From: Magicicada septendecula
Lineage: Eukaryota > Arthropoda > Insecta > Hemiptera > Cicadidae
Assembly: GCA_034769895.1 (NCBI GenBank)
Contig: CM068372.1
Span: 240,336,343 to 240,400,342, forward strand
Length of the DNA stretch: 64,000 nt
Direction: 5' to 3'
Each line of letters begins with the position of its first letter. Within the stretch, counting starts at the first letter, position 1. The notes under the pieces were generated by a model. That model saw only the letters and a list, made by a program, of their open reading frames with translations, was not told where the DNA came from and did not search any database. Below are positions 45,341-59,412 of the stretch, piece by piece. A program made the position numbers and the translations under genes.

Positions 45341-47053
45341 TAGGGAATTCATAGTAGAAATGTAATAAGAAATGAAATGTGATGTAACATGAATGTTAAT
45401 AATAAATTTGAATTTTTTAGAGAATAATGGTACAATAATGAATAATTAAAAATTTGAAATAAAAGAGTTGATGGAAATGATATTATAATGTTTGTAATTT
45501 TTATACAAGTTATTTTAAATGTGAATTGTGTAATGTAAATGTAACAATGTTAATGTTTTATAATGTTATATTATGTTGTATGGTCATAGTGTGTGTGGTG
45601 AGGAGGTTGCTACAGGGGTAGTAACGTTAAATAAATATTAAATAGATGACATTGATACTGGTGTCAAGCATAAAAGGTAATTATGATTCTGTTTGAAGAA
45701 GTATTAGTATCAGGAAAGCAGATCAATGAATTTTAAATAGCTAGATTGTTTGCCATAATGAATTTGTGTTTAGGATTCTATATAATAGATACATAGATAA
45801 ATTGTGTTTATTTTGTTAAACTTAAGGAATTATTTTACATGTTATTGCCTTAGTGTAAGAGTATATTTTCTTGTGTTGGAAAGAGGTAAAATATTATTGA
45901 CTGGAGTCAAAACTTTGATAAAATGTAGGAATGCAAAAGAGAAAGAGACCTCTATTATATTTCTTGTTTTATCTCTGTGTTAGAGAAGTTAGTCATTAAA
46001 AATAAAACCAATGCTTATTAACGTAAACCAATGCAGCTAAAGGGAGACAGATCAGTTGTGGATATGGCAGTATACAAGGCAACTATTTGATTTTATTTGG
46101 ATGTTTCAGAGTTTGGTGATGCTGTGGCGGCGGTCCTGAGCTGGCCAGCGCGTCAGAGCAGGAACATCAAGCGCCTGACTGGCCTTCAGTGTTGGGATCT
46201 CGCAAGAGAAGTCCAGTAAGGTCATGCAGTTACGGTCACAGTCACTGGACCAAGGGTAAGTTAGCAATATTTCTTTGTATATAAACACCACAGGGGGCTG
46301 TGGCGATATATCCTTGCTGATCCCTTGAGGAAGTATGAATGTGTCAATGAGAGTTTTTATGCTTCGCCATAAATCCTCTCATTGAGGGGGTTTTGTAATG
46401 GTACATTAAATCAGTATAGGAATTTGTGGGTACAGGGAAATATAATTTTAATTTTTATTCAAATGTAAGCAAATATGTGAAAGCAAAAGTTTCCCAAAAT
46501 GATACAACGCAGTTCGCTCCGACGATTTGGCGTCAAGGTCACTGGTGTACGTGCCGATTATCAGCAACGCATAACAAGCAACAAACAGGACACTCCTAAA
46601 ACATTATCAAAATATATAAAACGTAATCGTTGCGATGTAACACAATACCGTCATCACCGCGAAACAATAGATATGATGACGTAATAACAGTTTCCACTAG
46701 TAAAAAATCCGCCATGTTATCTGCCCAGTTACCCAGCAGTACTTGTGCGAGATGCACGCTAATTAAATTGCTGGCCAGTAATTGCCAGCAACAACATAGA
46801 ATATGGAAGAAATGTAGTTAAAATTTACAAGTGAAATCAGTCGACAATAACAGTTTAGAAAATGTGAAGTAAAATCATTGAAACAGCAATAACAGAAAGA
46901 CTTTCAATAATTCGGCAATCACATGAGGAACCATGAGGGACGTCCGATTATCATCAACTATCATTTAGATTCCAAAAGTAGAACTTCAAGATTTTAAGTC
47001 CAATAATCTATAAATGTTTGAGCTCAGATTAAACAAAATGTACCACTTTTCAG

Positions 47054-47055
<2 letters not shown>

Positions 47056-47090
<35 letters not shown>
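47056..47090 (+). repeat. GT microsatellite in U7
   Basis: Pure GT run of 35 bases. Confidence 0.98.
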
Positions 47091-47094
<4 letters not shown>

Positions 47095-47756
47095 TAAGCT
47101 TGTATACCGGTATATGCCTAGAACCAGATCACTAAGCATTGGTTCAAGTTACGTGATCAGAAAAGTAACTATGAGAAAGAGCAAACTGCAGTAAATTTTA
47201 AAACCACTTGATAGTAACTTAAACTTAAAATATATTATGTAATCAAGGCGCATGTAATGCTCAGGCAGCGAAAGTGTTTCACGGCCATTTTGTTTTGGGC
47301 TTGCTAAAGAAACAAGCATCCATTTTGTTTTTATGTGTGTTGTATTTCCAAAATGTTTGAAATTAAATTACCAGTTGTCAATAGAAATATTAGCGTCTAT
47401 CATTTCTGATAACCGTTCAATCTCAGCATCGCTTAAAAAGAACCTTGGACCCGAACGCAAAAAATACGTAATGTTGGTAACACAACAATGGCGCCTGAAT
47501 CAGTATGTCAACAAATAAGTGCTAATCAGATCTCACCAGGTAAGTCACGTAAAAATATAATCATGAGTGAGTTTATTAACAAATGGCGCCCGAACTGGGA
47601 CATTATATAAATAAAATTTTATATAAATAAGCCGGAATAAGAGACAGAACGGTTATTGGGTTAATGTATAGCGCGATACGTAAGAATTTAGGTTATGTTG
47701 TGTCGAGTATATGGTAGATATACAGTAATATTTTAAATATATTTTTAAAACTCTAA

Positions 47757-48377
47757 ATGGCAAACAATAACGAAAATGTCAGCCTCACTGACATTGTAAA
47801 TGAAAGCCAAATAAGCGTGAATGAGTCGCAAATCATGAGTGAAGGAATTCACTCAACGCCAGTCCCGACTAAAAAGGCTGAAGGTAATGAACTAATGAAA
47901 ATGATGCAAATGCTTTTTAATGCACAGAGTGTAAAGTTTGATGAGAAATTTAATAAACTCGATGAAAAATTTAATGGACAGAATGTAAAGTTTGATGAAG
48001 TGAAAAACAAAATTAAGAGACAAACATTTTATTTTAATAAACAATTTGGCGGAATGAATAAAAGATTAGACGAGAAATTAAATCAGATAAGGAATAAGAA
48101 GGTAAGTAGCAGTAACAATAGGAGGAAAAGTAAGGAAGGAAGAATTAATAACAAGGTGAGTAATAATGATGATTTGAATAATGAGTTCATAAGTGATAAC
48201 AATGATATAAACAAAAATATGGTGTTAGAAAATAATGGTGTGAATATTGATAGTGATGATGAAATTTTAGAGGGAGTAGAATATAATGTTGGAATGTTAG
48301 TTTGTGCTGATGAGTCAGAGAGAAAGTGGAGAGAATATACATGTAGAGGGGTTGCAGGGGGTAAATTTTTCCCGTGA
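47757..48377 (+). CDS. U8 gag-like coiled-coil ORF, 206 aa
   Basis: Predicted product identical to U6 and U7. Confidence 0.6.
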   Translation: MANNNENVSLTDIVNESQISVNESQIMSEGIHSTPVPTKKAEGNELMKMMQMLFNAQSVKFDEKFNKLDEKFNGQNVKFDEVKNKIKRQTFYFNKQFGGMNKRLDEKLNQIRNKKVSSSNNRRKSKEGRINNKVSNNDDLNNEFISDNNDINKNMVLENNGVNIDSDDEILEGVEYNVGMLVCADESERKWREYTCRGVAGGKFFP

Positions 48378-48956
48378 TGTTGTAGTCGGGGGTGAAGAAA
48401 AGGCGTCACTAGCGTATTTGGAAGACATATGGTCTGCAAATAACCGTCCCTGGAATTTTTGTGCACCTGATAGTTGGTGCAGCAATAAAGTTGTAGTGTC
48501 CCCTGCATATATTGAGAGAGAGAGAGTGTGACTTGGTGTTATGGTGAGATATATTTAGAGAGAGAGTTGTGGGTAGATAGAGAGATAAAATTATTGAAGG
48601 TGAATAGAAATTATGAAGAATTTGTAGAAAGGTTAGAAGTAGAGAGAGCTGGTAATTATATTGAATACGTACCTTGTATTGAAGCTGATATAGCAGCAGT
48701 AGGGGATGATGTTGATAACAATGAATTATTAATTTACCTGATTATGAATAATCATAATAAGAGTGACAGGACCGTACTCTATGGTGACATGTTACATTAT
48801 GAAGTAATATGGAATAAGCATATTAATTCAAATAGTATTGTGGAAATATATGAAGAATTCGATAAGTATTATATTGATGGTAATAATATAATGTATTCGA
48901 TAATAAATGACTTGTATAGACTTAAAATTAGATGGTTATATGATGATGGAGGTTAA
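48304..48956 (+). pseudogene. U8 second gag-like region, two frames
   Basis: Frames 48304-48531 and 48528-48956, overlapping by four bases at GTGA as in U5. Confidence 0.6.
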
Positions 48957-49848
48957 GTGTTTTATTGTGTATGAACAATCAACTATGTGAACAGTGTGGT
49001 TTTGAAATGGATTGTCTTGTGAAACGATATTCGGTCAATGATAACAAATAATAAGTTGGTTTGTATATTTTTATGTGTCAATGTTAAAGGTGATTGTGTA
49101 TAAATTATGTTGTGTATTATGTATATTTTTATGTGAACCATATAGGTAATAGGTAACAGTTGATTTAATAATAAAGTATAATATTTTTTTACTAAATAAA
49201 TAATGAGAATAATTGTGAAGTCTAAGGTAATTAAGTAATTTTGTGTTGTAAAATTGATTGAACTAAGTAATTGAAGATTAATTAATTATTGTTGTATAAA
49301 AGAGATTTGATAATGAAGTTAAATGATTTTATGAGATTTAGATTATCTAATGAGTAGTAAATGATTAAAAGTCATATGTTTGGATGTTAAGTTACATTAT
49401 TGTTAGGAGGTAAGTGATAAATTTTCCAGGATCATATTAAGGTGAAATATTATAAAAGATAGAGTTTGGGTAATGAGTATTTAAATAACGCATCTGAGTT
49501 CGTTAATGTTAACTTTAATTGGGAGTTAGATGAAATAAGAATTTTGAAATATGTAATACAGAAACAGGGTAATAGTAGGGAAACAGTAGAGGGAGTTATT
49601 ATATGTAAAGAGAGAGTAATGTAATTAGAGAGTAAATAGTTGCTGGTGAGATTTTGTAGATGGAAGTGAGGTGGTAAGGAGTGACCAACGTGCGTCGTTG
49701 GGCAGGGAATTGTGAAGGATCGAGGAGTGATTGCCAAGATTATAGGAAGGGCTGAAGGTGACGAATGGAATTGCCAAGGTCGGGAACACACATCCTAGAT
49801 ACAAAGAGGGTATTAGATATTTGATTATAAAAGAGGAGAATGGTATAA

Positions 49849-50031
49849 GTGGAATTAGTGATGAAGGGGTTTATTATTGAGAGATTGGTGTCACCCTATG
49901 TAATTCAGTTAGGGATTGTTAGTAGGAAGAAAAGGAGTAAGATTATAGATACAAATGCCAGTTTAATAAGTCAAATCATGGTGAATAATGGAGGGTCACC
50001 CAAACTAATTGATAATGAAAATGGTAAATAA
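49849..50031 (+). pseudogene. U8 reverse transcriptase N-terminal stub
   Basis: MKGF form, as in U5-U7. Confidence 0.6.
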
Positions 50032-51744
50032 TAGGGAATTCATAGTAGAAATGTAATAAGAAATGAAATGTGATGTAACATGAATGTTAATAATAAATTT
50101 GAATTTTTTAGAGAATAATGGTACAATAATGAATAATTAAAAATTTGAAATAAAAGAGTTGATGGAAATGATATTATAATGTTTGTAATTTTTATACAAG
50201 TTATTTTAAATGTGAATTGTGTAATGTAAATGTAACAATGTTAATGTTTTATAATGTTATATTATGTTGTATGGTCATAGTGTGTGTGGTGAGGAGGTTG
50301 CTACAGGGGTAGTAACGTTAAATAAATATTAAATAGATGACATTGATACTGGTGTCAAGCATAAAAGGTAATTATGATTCTGTTTGAAGAAGTATTAGTA
50401 TCAGGAAAGCAGATCAATGAATTTTAAATAGCTAGATTGTTTGCCATAATGAATTTGTGTTTAGGATTCTATATAATAGATACATAGATAAATTGTGTTT
50501 ATTTTGTTAAACTTAAGGAATTATTTTACATGTTATTGCCTTAGTGTAAGAGTATATTTTCTTGTGTTGGAAAGAGGTAAAATATTATTGACTGGAGTCA
50601 AAACTTTGATAAAATGTAGGAATGCAAAAGAGAAAGAGACCTCTATTATATTTCTTGTTTTATCTCTGTGTTAGAGAAGTTAGTCATTAAAAATAAAACC
50701 AATGCTTATTAACGTAAACCAATGCAGCTAAAGGGAGACAGATCAGTTGTGGATATGGCAGTATACAAGGCAACTATTTGATTTTATTTGGATGTTTCAG
50801 AGTTTGGTGATGCTGTGGCGGCGGTCCTGAGCTGGCCAGCGCGTCAGAGCAGGAACATCAAGCGCCTGACTGGCCTTCAGTGTTGGGATCTCGCAAGAGA
50901 AGTCCAGTAAGGTCATGCAGTTACGGTCACAGTCACTGGACCAAGGGTAAGTTAGCAATATTTCTTTGTATATAAACACCACAGGGGGCTGTGGCGATAT
51001 ATCCTTGCTGATCCCTTGAGGAAGTATGAATGTGTCAATGAGAGTTTTTATGCTTCGCCATAAATCCTCTCATTGAGGGGGTTTTGTAATGGTACATTAA
51101 ATCAGTATAGGAATTTGTGGGTACAGGGAAATATAATTTTAATTTTTATTCAAATGTAAGCAAATATGTGAAAGCAAAAGTTTCCCAAAATGATACAACG
51201 CAGTTCGCTCCGACGATTTGGCGTCAAGGTCACTGGTGTACGTGCCGATTATCAGCAACGCATAACAAGCAACAAACAGGACACTCCTAAAACATTATCA
51301 AAATATATAAAACGTAATCGTTGCGATGTAACACAATACCGTCATCACCGCGAAACAATAGATATGATGACGTAATAACAGTTTCCACTAGTAAAAAATC
51401 CGCCATGTTATCTGCCCAGTTACCCAGCAGTACTTGTGCGAGATGCACGCTAATTAAATTGCTGGCCAGTAATTGCCAGCAACAACATAGAATATGGAAG
51501 AAATGTAGTTAAAATTTACAAGTGAAATCAGTCGACAATAACAGTTTAGAAAATGTGAAGTAAAATCATTGAAACAGCAATAACAGAAAGACTTTCAATA
51601 ATTCGGCAATCACATGAGGAACCATGAGGGACGTCCGATTATCATCAACTATCATTTAGATTCCAAAAGTAGAACTTCAAGATTTTAAGTCCAATAATCT
51701 ATAAATGTTTGAGCTCAGATTAAACAAAATGTACCACTTTTCAG

Positions 51745-51746
<2 letters not shown>

Positions 51747-51791
<45 letters not shown>
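51747..51791 (+). repeat. GT microsatellite in U8
   Basis: Pure GT run of 45 bases. Confidence 0.98.
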
Positions 51792-51795
<4 letters not shown>

Positions 51796-52457
51796 TAAGC
51801 TTGTATACCGGTATATGCCTAGAACCAGATCACTAAGCATTGGTTCAAGTTACGTGATCAGAAAAGTAACTATGAGAAAGAGCAAACTGCAGTAAATTTT
51901 AAAACCACTTGATAGTAACTTAAACTTAAAATATATTATGTAATCAAGGCGCATGTAATGCTCAGGCAGCGAAAGTGTTTCACGGCCATTTTGTTTTGGG
52001 CTTGCTAAAGAAACAAGCATCCATTTTGTTTTTATGTGTGTTGTATTTCCAAAATGTTTGAAATTAAATTACCAGTTGTCAATAGAAATATTAGCGTCTA
52101 TCATTTCTGATAACCGTTCAATCTCAGCATCGCTTAAAAAGAACCTTGGACCCGAACGCAAAAAATACGTAATGTTGGTAACACAACAATGGCGCCTGAA
52201 TCAGTATGTCAACAAATAAGTGTTAATCAGATCTCACCAGGTAAGTCACGTAAAAATATAATCATGAGTGAGTTTATTAACAAATGGCGCCCGAACTGGG
52301 ACATTATATAAATAAAATTTTATATAAATAAGCCGGAATAAGAGACAGAACGGTTATTGGGTTAATGTATAGCGCGATACGTAAGAATTTAGGTTATGTT
52401 GTGTCGAGTATATGGTAGATATACAGTAATATTTTAAATATATTTTTAAAACTCTAA

Positions 52458-53078
52458 ATGGCAAACAATAACGAAAATGTCAGCCTCACTGACATTGTAA
52501 ATGAAAGCCAAATAAGCGTGAATGAGTCGCAAATCATGAGTGAAGGAATTCACTCAACGGCAGTCCCGACTAAAAAGGCTGAAGGTAATGAACTAATGAA
52601 AATGATGCAAATGCTTTTTAATGCACAGAGTGTAAAGTTTGATGAGAAATTTAATAAACTCGATGAAAAATTTAATGGACAGAATGTAAAGTTTGATGAA
52701 GTGAAAAACAAAATTAAGAGACAAACATTTTATTTTAATAAACAATTTGGCGGAATGAATAAAAGATTAGACGAGAAATTAAATCAGATAAGGAATAAGA
52801 AGGTAAGTAGCAGTAACAATAGGAGGAAAAGTAAGGAAGGAAGAATTAATAACAAGGTGAGTAATAATGATGATTTGAATAATGAGTTCATAAGTGATAA
52901 CAATGATATAAACAAAAATATGGTGTTAGAAAATAATGGTGTGAATATTGATAGTGATGATGAAATTGTAGAGGGAGTAGAATATAATGTTGGAATGTTA
53001 GTTTGTGCTGATGAGTCAGAGAGAAAGTGGAGAGAATATACATGTAGAGGGGTTGCAGGGGGTAAATTTTTCCCGTGA
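52458..53078 (+). CDS. U9 gag-like coiled-coil ORF, 206 aa
   Basis: Differs from U8 by STAVPTKK for STPVPTKK (shared with U10) and by DDEIVEG for DDEILEG (unique to U9). Confidence 0.6.
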   Translation: MANNNENVSLTDIVNESQISVNESQIMSEGIHSTAVPTKKAEGNELMKMMQMLFNAQSVKFDEKFNKLDEKFNGQNVKFDEVKNKIKRQTFYFNKQFGGMNKRLDEKLNQIRNKKVSSSNNRRKSKEGRINNKVSNNDDLNNEFISDNNDINKNMVLENNGVNIDSDDEIVEGVEYNVGMLVCADESERKWREYTCRGVAGGKFFP

Positions 53079-53657
53079 TGTTGTAGTCGGGGGTGAAGAA
53101 AAGGCGTCACTAGCGTATTTGGAAGACATATGGTCTGCAAATAACCGTCCCTGGAATTTTTGTGCACCTGATAGTTGGTGCAGCAATAAAGTTGTAGTGT
53201 CCCCTGCATATATTGAGAGAGAGAGAGTGTGACTTGGTGTTATGGTGAGATATATTTAGAGAGAGAGTTGTGGGTAGATAGAGAGATAAAATTATTGAAG
53301 GTGAATAGAAATTATGAAGAATTTGTAGAAAGGTTAGAAGTAGAGAGAGCTGGTAATTATATTGAATACGTACCTTGTATTGAAGCTGATATAGCAGCAG
53401 TAGGGGATGATGTTGATAACAATGAATTATTAATTTACCTGATTATGAATAATCATAATAAGAGTGACAGGACCGTACTCTATGGTGACATGTTACATTA
53501 TGAAGTAATATGGAATAAGCATATTAATTCAAATAGTATTGTGGAAATATATGAAGAATTCGATAAGTATTATATTGATGGTAATAATATAATGTATTCG
53601 ATAATAAATGACTTGTATAGACTTAAAATTAGATGGTTATATGATGATGGAGGTTAA
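53005..53657 (+). pseudogene. U9 second gag-like region, two frames
   Basis: Frames 53005-53232 and 53229-53657; products as in U8. Confidence 0.6.
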
Positions 53658-54550
53658 GTGTTTTATTGTGTATGAACAATCAACTATGTGAACAGTGTGG
53701 TTTTGAAATGGATTGTCTTGTGAAACGATATTCGGTCAATGATAACAAATAATAAGTTGGTTTGTATACTTTTATGTGTCAATGTTAAAGGTGATTGTGT
53801 ATAAATTATGTTGTGTATTATGTATATTTTTATGTGAACCATGTAGGTAATAGGTAACAGTTGATTTAATAATAAAGTATAATATTTTTTTACTAAATAA
53901 ATAATGAGAATAATTGTGAAGTCTAAGGTAATTAAAGTAATTTTGTGTTGTAAAATTGATTGAACTAAGTAATTGAAGATTAATTAATTATTGTTGTATA
54001 AAAGAGATTTGATAATGAAGTTAAATGATTTTATGAGATTTAGATTATCTAATGAGTAGTAAATGATTAAAAGTCATATGTTTGGATGTTAAGTTACTTT
54101 ATTGTTAGGAGGTAAGTGATAAATTTTCCAGGATCATATTAAGGTGAAATATTATAAAAGATAGAGTTTGGGTAATGAGTATTTAAATAACGCATCTGAG
54201 TTCGTTAATGTTAACTTTAATTGGGAGTTAGATGAAATAAGAATTTTTAAATATGTAATACAGAAACAGGGTAATAGTAGGGACACAGTAGAGGGAGTTA
54301 TTATATGTAAAGAGAGAGTAATGTAATTAGAGAGTAAATAGTTGCTGGTGAGATTTTGTAGATGGAAGTGAGGTGGTAAGGAGTGACCAACGTGCGTCGT
54401 TGGGCAGGGAATTGTGAAGGATCGAGGAGTGATTGCCAAGATTATAGGAAGGGCTGAAGGTGACGAATGGAATTGCCAAGGTCGGGAACACACATCCTAG
54501 ATACAAAGAGGGTAATAGATATTTGATTATAAAAGAGGAGAATGGTATAA

Positions 54551-54733
54551 GTGGAATTAGTGCTGAAGGGGGTTATTATTGAGAGATTGGTGTCACCCTA
54601 TGTAATTCAGTTAGGGATTGTTAGTAGGAAGAAAAGGAGTAAGATTATAGATACAAATGCCAGTTTAATAAGTCAAATCATGGTGAATAATGGAGGGTCA
54701 CCCAAACTAATTGATAATGAAAATGGTAAATAA
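54551..54733 (+). pseudogene. U9 reverse transcriptase N-terminal stub
   Basis: LKGVIIER form, like U1 and U4 at this point but with the KRSK and NASLISQ residues of U5-U8: a mosaic. Confidence 0.6.
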
Positions 54734-56447
54734 TAGGGAATTCATAGTAGAAATGTAATAAGAAATGAAATGTGATGTAACATGAATGTTAATAATAAAT
54801 TTGAATTTTTTAGAGAATAATGGTACAATAATGAATAATTAAAAATTTGAAATAAAAGAGTTGATGGAAATGATATTATAATGTTTGTAATTTTTATACA
54901 AGTTATTTTAAATGTGAATTGTGTAATGTAAATGTAACAATGTATATGTTTTATAATGTTATATTATGTTGTATGGTCATAGTGTGTGTGGTGAGGAGGT
55001 TGCTACAGGGGTAGTAACGTTAAATAAATATTAAATAGATGACATTGATACTGGTGTCAAGCATAAAAGGTAATTATGATTCTTTTTGAAGAAGTATTAG
55101 TATCAGGAAAGCAGATCAATGAATTTAAAAAGCTAGATTGTTTGCCATAATGAATTTGTGTTTAGGATTCTATATAATAGATACATAGATAAATTGTGTT
55201 TATTTTGTTAAACTTAAGGAATTATTTTACATGTTATTGCCTTAGTGTAAGAGTATATTTTCTTGTGTTGGAAAGAGGTAAAATATTATTGACTGGAGTC
55301 AAAACTTTGATAAAATGTAGGAATGCAAAAGAGAAAGAGACCTCTATTATATTTCTTGTTTTATCTCTGTGTTAGAGAAGTTAGTCATTAAAAATAAAAC
55401 CAATGCTTATTAACGTAAACCAATGCAGCTAAAGGGAGACAGATCAGTTGTGGATATGGCAGTATACAAGGCAACTATTTGATTTTATTTGGATGTTTCA
55501 GAGTTTGGTGATGCTGTGGCGGCGGTCCTGAGCTGGCCAGCGCGTCAGAGCAGGAACATCAAGCGCCTGACTGGCCTTCAGTGTTGGGATCTCGCAAGAG
55601 AAGTCCAGTAAGGTCATGCAGTTACGGTCACAGTCACTGGACCAAGGGTAAGTTAGCAATATTTCTTTGTATATAAACACCACAGGGGGCTGTGGCGATA
55701 TATCCTTGCTGATCCCTTGAGGAAGTATGAATGTGTCAATGAGAGTTTTTATGCTTCGCCATAAATCCTCTCATTGAGGGGGTTTTGTAATGGTACATTA
55801 AATCAGTATAGGAATTTGTGGGTACAGGGAAATATAATTTTTATTTTTATTCAAATGTAAGCAAATATGTGAAAGCAAAAGTTTCCCAAAATGATACAAC
55901 GCAGTTCGCTCCGTCGATTTGGCGTCAAGGTCACTGGTGTACGTGCCGATTATCAGCAACGCATAACAAGCAACAAACAGGACACTCCTAAAACATTATC
56001 AAAATATATAAAACGTAATCGTTGCGATGTAACACAATACCGTCATCACCGCGAAACAATAGATATGATGACGTAATAACAGTTTCCACTAGTAAAAAAT
56101 CCGCCATGTTATCTGCCCAGTTACCCAGCAGTACTTGTGCGAGATGCACGCTAATTAAATTGCTGGCCAGTAATTGCCAGCAACAACATAGAATATGGAA
56201 GAAATGTAGTTAAAATTTACAAGTGAAATCAGTCGACAATAACAGTTTAGAAAATGTGAAGTAAAATCATTGAAACAGCAATAACAGAAAGACTTTCAAT
56301 AATTCGGCAATCACATGAGGAACCATGAGGGACGTCCGATTATCATCAACTATCATTTAGATTCCAAAAGTAGAACTTCAAGATTTTAAGTCCAATAATC
56401 TATAAATGTTTGAGCTCAGATTAAACAAAATGTACCACTTTACAGTA

Positions 56448-56470
56448 GTGTGTGTGTGTGTGTGTGTGTG
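56448..56470 (+). repeat. GT microsatellite in U9, shortest pure run
   Basis: Pure GT run of 23 bases. Confidence 0.98.
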
Positions 56471-57136
56471 AATGTAAGCTTGTATACCGGTATATGCCTA
56501 GAACCAGATCACTAAGCGTTGGTTCAAGTTACGTGATCAGAAAAGTAACTATGAGAAAGAGCAAACTGCAGTAAATTTTAAAACCACTTGATAGTAACTT
56601 AAACTTAAAATATATTATGTAATCAAGGCGCATGTAATGCTCAGGCAGCGAAAGTGTTTCACGGCCATTTTGTTTTGGGCTTGCTAAAGAAACAAGCATC
56701 CATTTTGTTTTTATGTGTGTTGTATTTCCAAAATGTTTGAAATTAAATTACCAGTTGTCAATAGAAATATTAGCGTCTATCATTTCTGATAACCGTTCAA
56801 TCTCAGCATCGCTTAAAAAGAACCTTGGACCCGAACGCAAAAAATACGTAATGTTGGTAACACAACAATGGCGCCTGAATCAGTATGTCAACAAATAAGT
56901 GTTAATCAGATCTCACCAGGTAAGTCACGTAAAAATATAATCATGAGTGAGTTTATTAACAAATGGCGCCCGAACTGGGACATTATATAAATAAAATTTT
57001 ATATAAATAAGCCGGCATAAGAGACAGAACGGTCATTGGGTTAATGTATAGCGCGATACGTAAGAATTTAGGTTATGTTGTGTCGAGTATATGGTAGATA
57101 TACAGTAATATTTTAAATATATTTTTAAAACTCTAA

Positions 57137-57757
57137 ATGGCAAACAATAACGAAAATGTCAGCCTCACTGACATTGTAAATGAAAGCCAAATAAGCGTGA
57201 ATGAGTCGCAAATCATGAGTGAAGGAATTCACTCAACGGCAGTCCCGACTAAAAAGGCTGAAGGTAATGAACTAATGAAAATGATGCAAATGCTTTTTAA
57301 TGCACAGAGTGTAAAGTTTGATGAGAAATTTAATAAACTCGATGAAAAATTTAATGGACAGAATGTAAAGTTTGATGAAGTGAAAAACAAAATTAAGAGA
57401 CAAACATTTTATTTTAATAAACAATTTGGCGGAATGAATAAAAGATTAGACGAGAAATTAAATCAGATAAGGAATAAGAAGGTAAGTAGCAGTAACAATA
57501 GGAGGAAAAGTAAGGAAGGAAGAATTAATAACAAGGTGAGTAATAATGATGATTTGAATAATGAGTTCATAAGTGATAACAATGATATAAACAAAAATAT
57601 GGTGTTAGAAAATAATGGTGTGAATATTGATAGTGATGATGAAATTTTAGAGGGAGTAGAATATAATGTTGGAATGTTAGTTTGTGCTGATGAGTCAGAG
57701 AGAAAGTGGAGAGAATATACATGTAGAGGGGTTGCAGGGGGTAAATTTTTCCCGTGA
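57137..57757 (+). CDS. U10 gag-like coiled-coil ORF, 206 aa
   Basis: As U9 but with the common DDEILEG. Confidence 0.6.
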   Translation: MANNNENVSLTDIVNESQISVNESQIMSEGIHSTAVPTKKAEGNELMKMMQMLFNAQSVKFDEKFNKLDEKFNGQNVKFDEVKNKIKRQTFYFNKQFGGMNKRLDEKLNQIRNKKVSSSNNRRKSKEGRINNKVSNNDDLNNEFISDNNDINKNMVLENNGVNIDSDDEILEGVEYNVGMLVCADESERKWREYTCRGVAGGKFFP

Positions 57758-58336
57758 TGTTGTAGTCGGGGGTGAAGAAAAGGCGTCACTAGCGTATTTG
57801 GAAGACATATGGTCTGCAAATAACCGTCCCTGGAATTTTTGTGCACCTGATAGTTGGTGCAGCAATAAAGTTGTAGTATCCCCTGCATATATTGAGAGAG
57901 AGAGAGTGTGACTTGGTGTTATGGTGAGATATATTTAGAGAGAGAGTTGTGGGTAGATAGAGAGATAAAATTATTGAAGGTGAATAGAAATTATGAAGAA
58001 TTTGTAGAAAGGTTAGAAGTAGAGAGAGCTGGTAATTATATTGAATACGTACCTTGTATTGAAGCTGATATAGCAGCCGTAGGGGATGATGTTGATAACA
58101 ATGAATTATTAATTTACCTGATTATGAATAATCATAATAAGAGTGACAGGACCGTACTCTATGGTGACATGTTACATTATGAAGTAATATGGAATAAGCA
58201 TATTAATTCAAATAGTATTGTGGAAATATATGAAGAATTCGATAAGTATTATATTGATGGTAATAATATAATGTATTCGATAATAAATGACTTGTATAGA
58301 CTTAAAATTAGATGGTTATATGATGATGGAGGTTAA
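57684..58336 (+). pseudogene. U10 second gag-like region, two frames
   Basis: Frames 57684-57911 and 57908-58336, as in U8 and U9. Confidence 0.6.
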
Positions 58337-59229
58337 GTGTTTTATTGTGTATGAACAATCAACTATGTGAACAGTGTGGTTTTGAAATGGATTGTCTTGT
58401 GAAACGATATTCGGTCAATGATAACAAATAATAAGTTGGTTTGTATATTTTTATGTGTCAATGTTAAAGGTGATTGTGTATAAATTATGTTGTGTATTAT
58501 GTATATTTTTATGTGAACCATGTAGGTAATAGGTAACAGTTGATTTAATAATAAAGTATAATATTTTTTTACTAAATAAATAATGAGAATAATTGTGAAG
58601 TCTAAGGTAATTAAAGTAATTTTGTGTTGTAAAATTGATTGAACTAAGTAATTGAAGATTAATTAATTATTGTTGTATAAAAGAGATTTGATAATGAAGT
58701 TAAATGATTTTATGAGATTTAGATTATCTAATGAGTAGTAAATGATTAAAAGTCATATGTTTGGATGTTAAGTTACATTATTGTTAGGAGGTAAGTGATA
58801 AATTTTCCAGGATCATATTAAGGTGAAATATTATAAAAGATAGAGTTTGGGTAATGAGTATTTAAATAACGCATCTGAGTTCGTTAATGTTAACTTTAAT
58901 TGGGAGTTAGATGAAATAAGAATTTTTAAATATGTAATACAGAAACAGGGTAATAGTAGGGACACAGTAGAGGGAGTGATTATATGTAAAGAGAGAGTAA
59001 TGTAATTAGAGAGTAAATAGTTGCTGGTGAGATTTTGTAGATGGAAGTGAGGTGGTAAGGAGTGACCAACGTGCGTCGTTGGGCAGGGAATTGTGAAGGA
59101 TCGAGGAGTGATTGCCAAGATTATAGGAAGGGCTGAAGGTGACGAATGGAATTGCCAAGGTCGGGAACACACATCCTAGATACAAAGAGGGTAATAGATA
59201 TTTGATTATAAAAGAGGAGAATGGTATAA

Positions 59230-59412
59230 GTGGAATTAGTGCTGAAGGGGGTTATTATTGAGAGATTGGTGTCACCCTATGTAATTCAGTTAGGGATTGT
59301 TAGTAGGAAGAAAAGGAGTAAGATTATAGATACAAATGCCAGTTTAATAAGTCAAATCATGGTGAATAATGGAGGGTCACCCAAACTAATTGATAATGAA
59401 AATGGTAAATAA
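59230..59412 (+). pseudogene. U10 reverse transcriptase N-terminal stub
   Basis: Same predicted residues as U9. Confidence 0.6.

Larger units (their letters stand above)
42893..47583 (+). mobile_element. U7: array unit
   Basis: 4,691 bp; the GT run at 47056-47090 is 35 bases, leaving 4,656 bp. Primer site 42893-42910. From about 46256 on, U7-U10 read GGGTAAGTTAGC where U5 and U6 read GGGTAATTTAGC. Confidence 0.93.
47584..52284 (+). mobile_element. U8: array unit
   Basis: 4,701 bp; the GT run at 51747-51791 is 45 bases, leaving 4,656 bp. Primer site 47584-47601. It returns to the GTGACTTGG form after the GA tract and to GGGAACACAC near 49783, unlike U6 and U7. Confidence 0.93.
52285..56963 (+). 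mobile_element. U9: array unit
   Basis: 4,679 bp; the GT run at 56448-56470 is only 23 bases, leaving 4,656 bp. Primer site 52285-52302. U9 and U10 share a set of variants not in U5-U8: STAVPTKK in the ORF, LKGV in the RT stub, TGTATATGTT near 54942, and a paired +1/-1 (AATTAAAGTAA near 53935 and AATTTAAAAAGC near 55122). Confidence 0.93.
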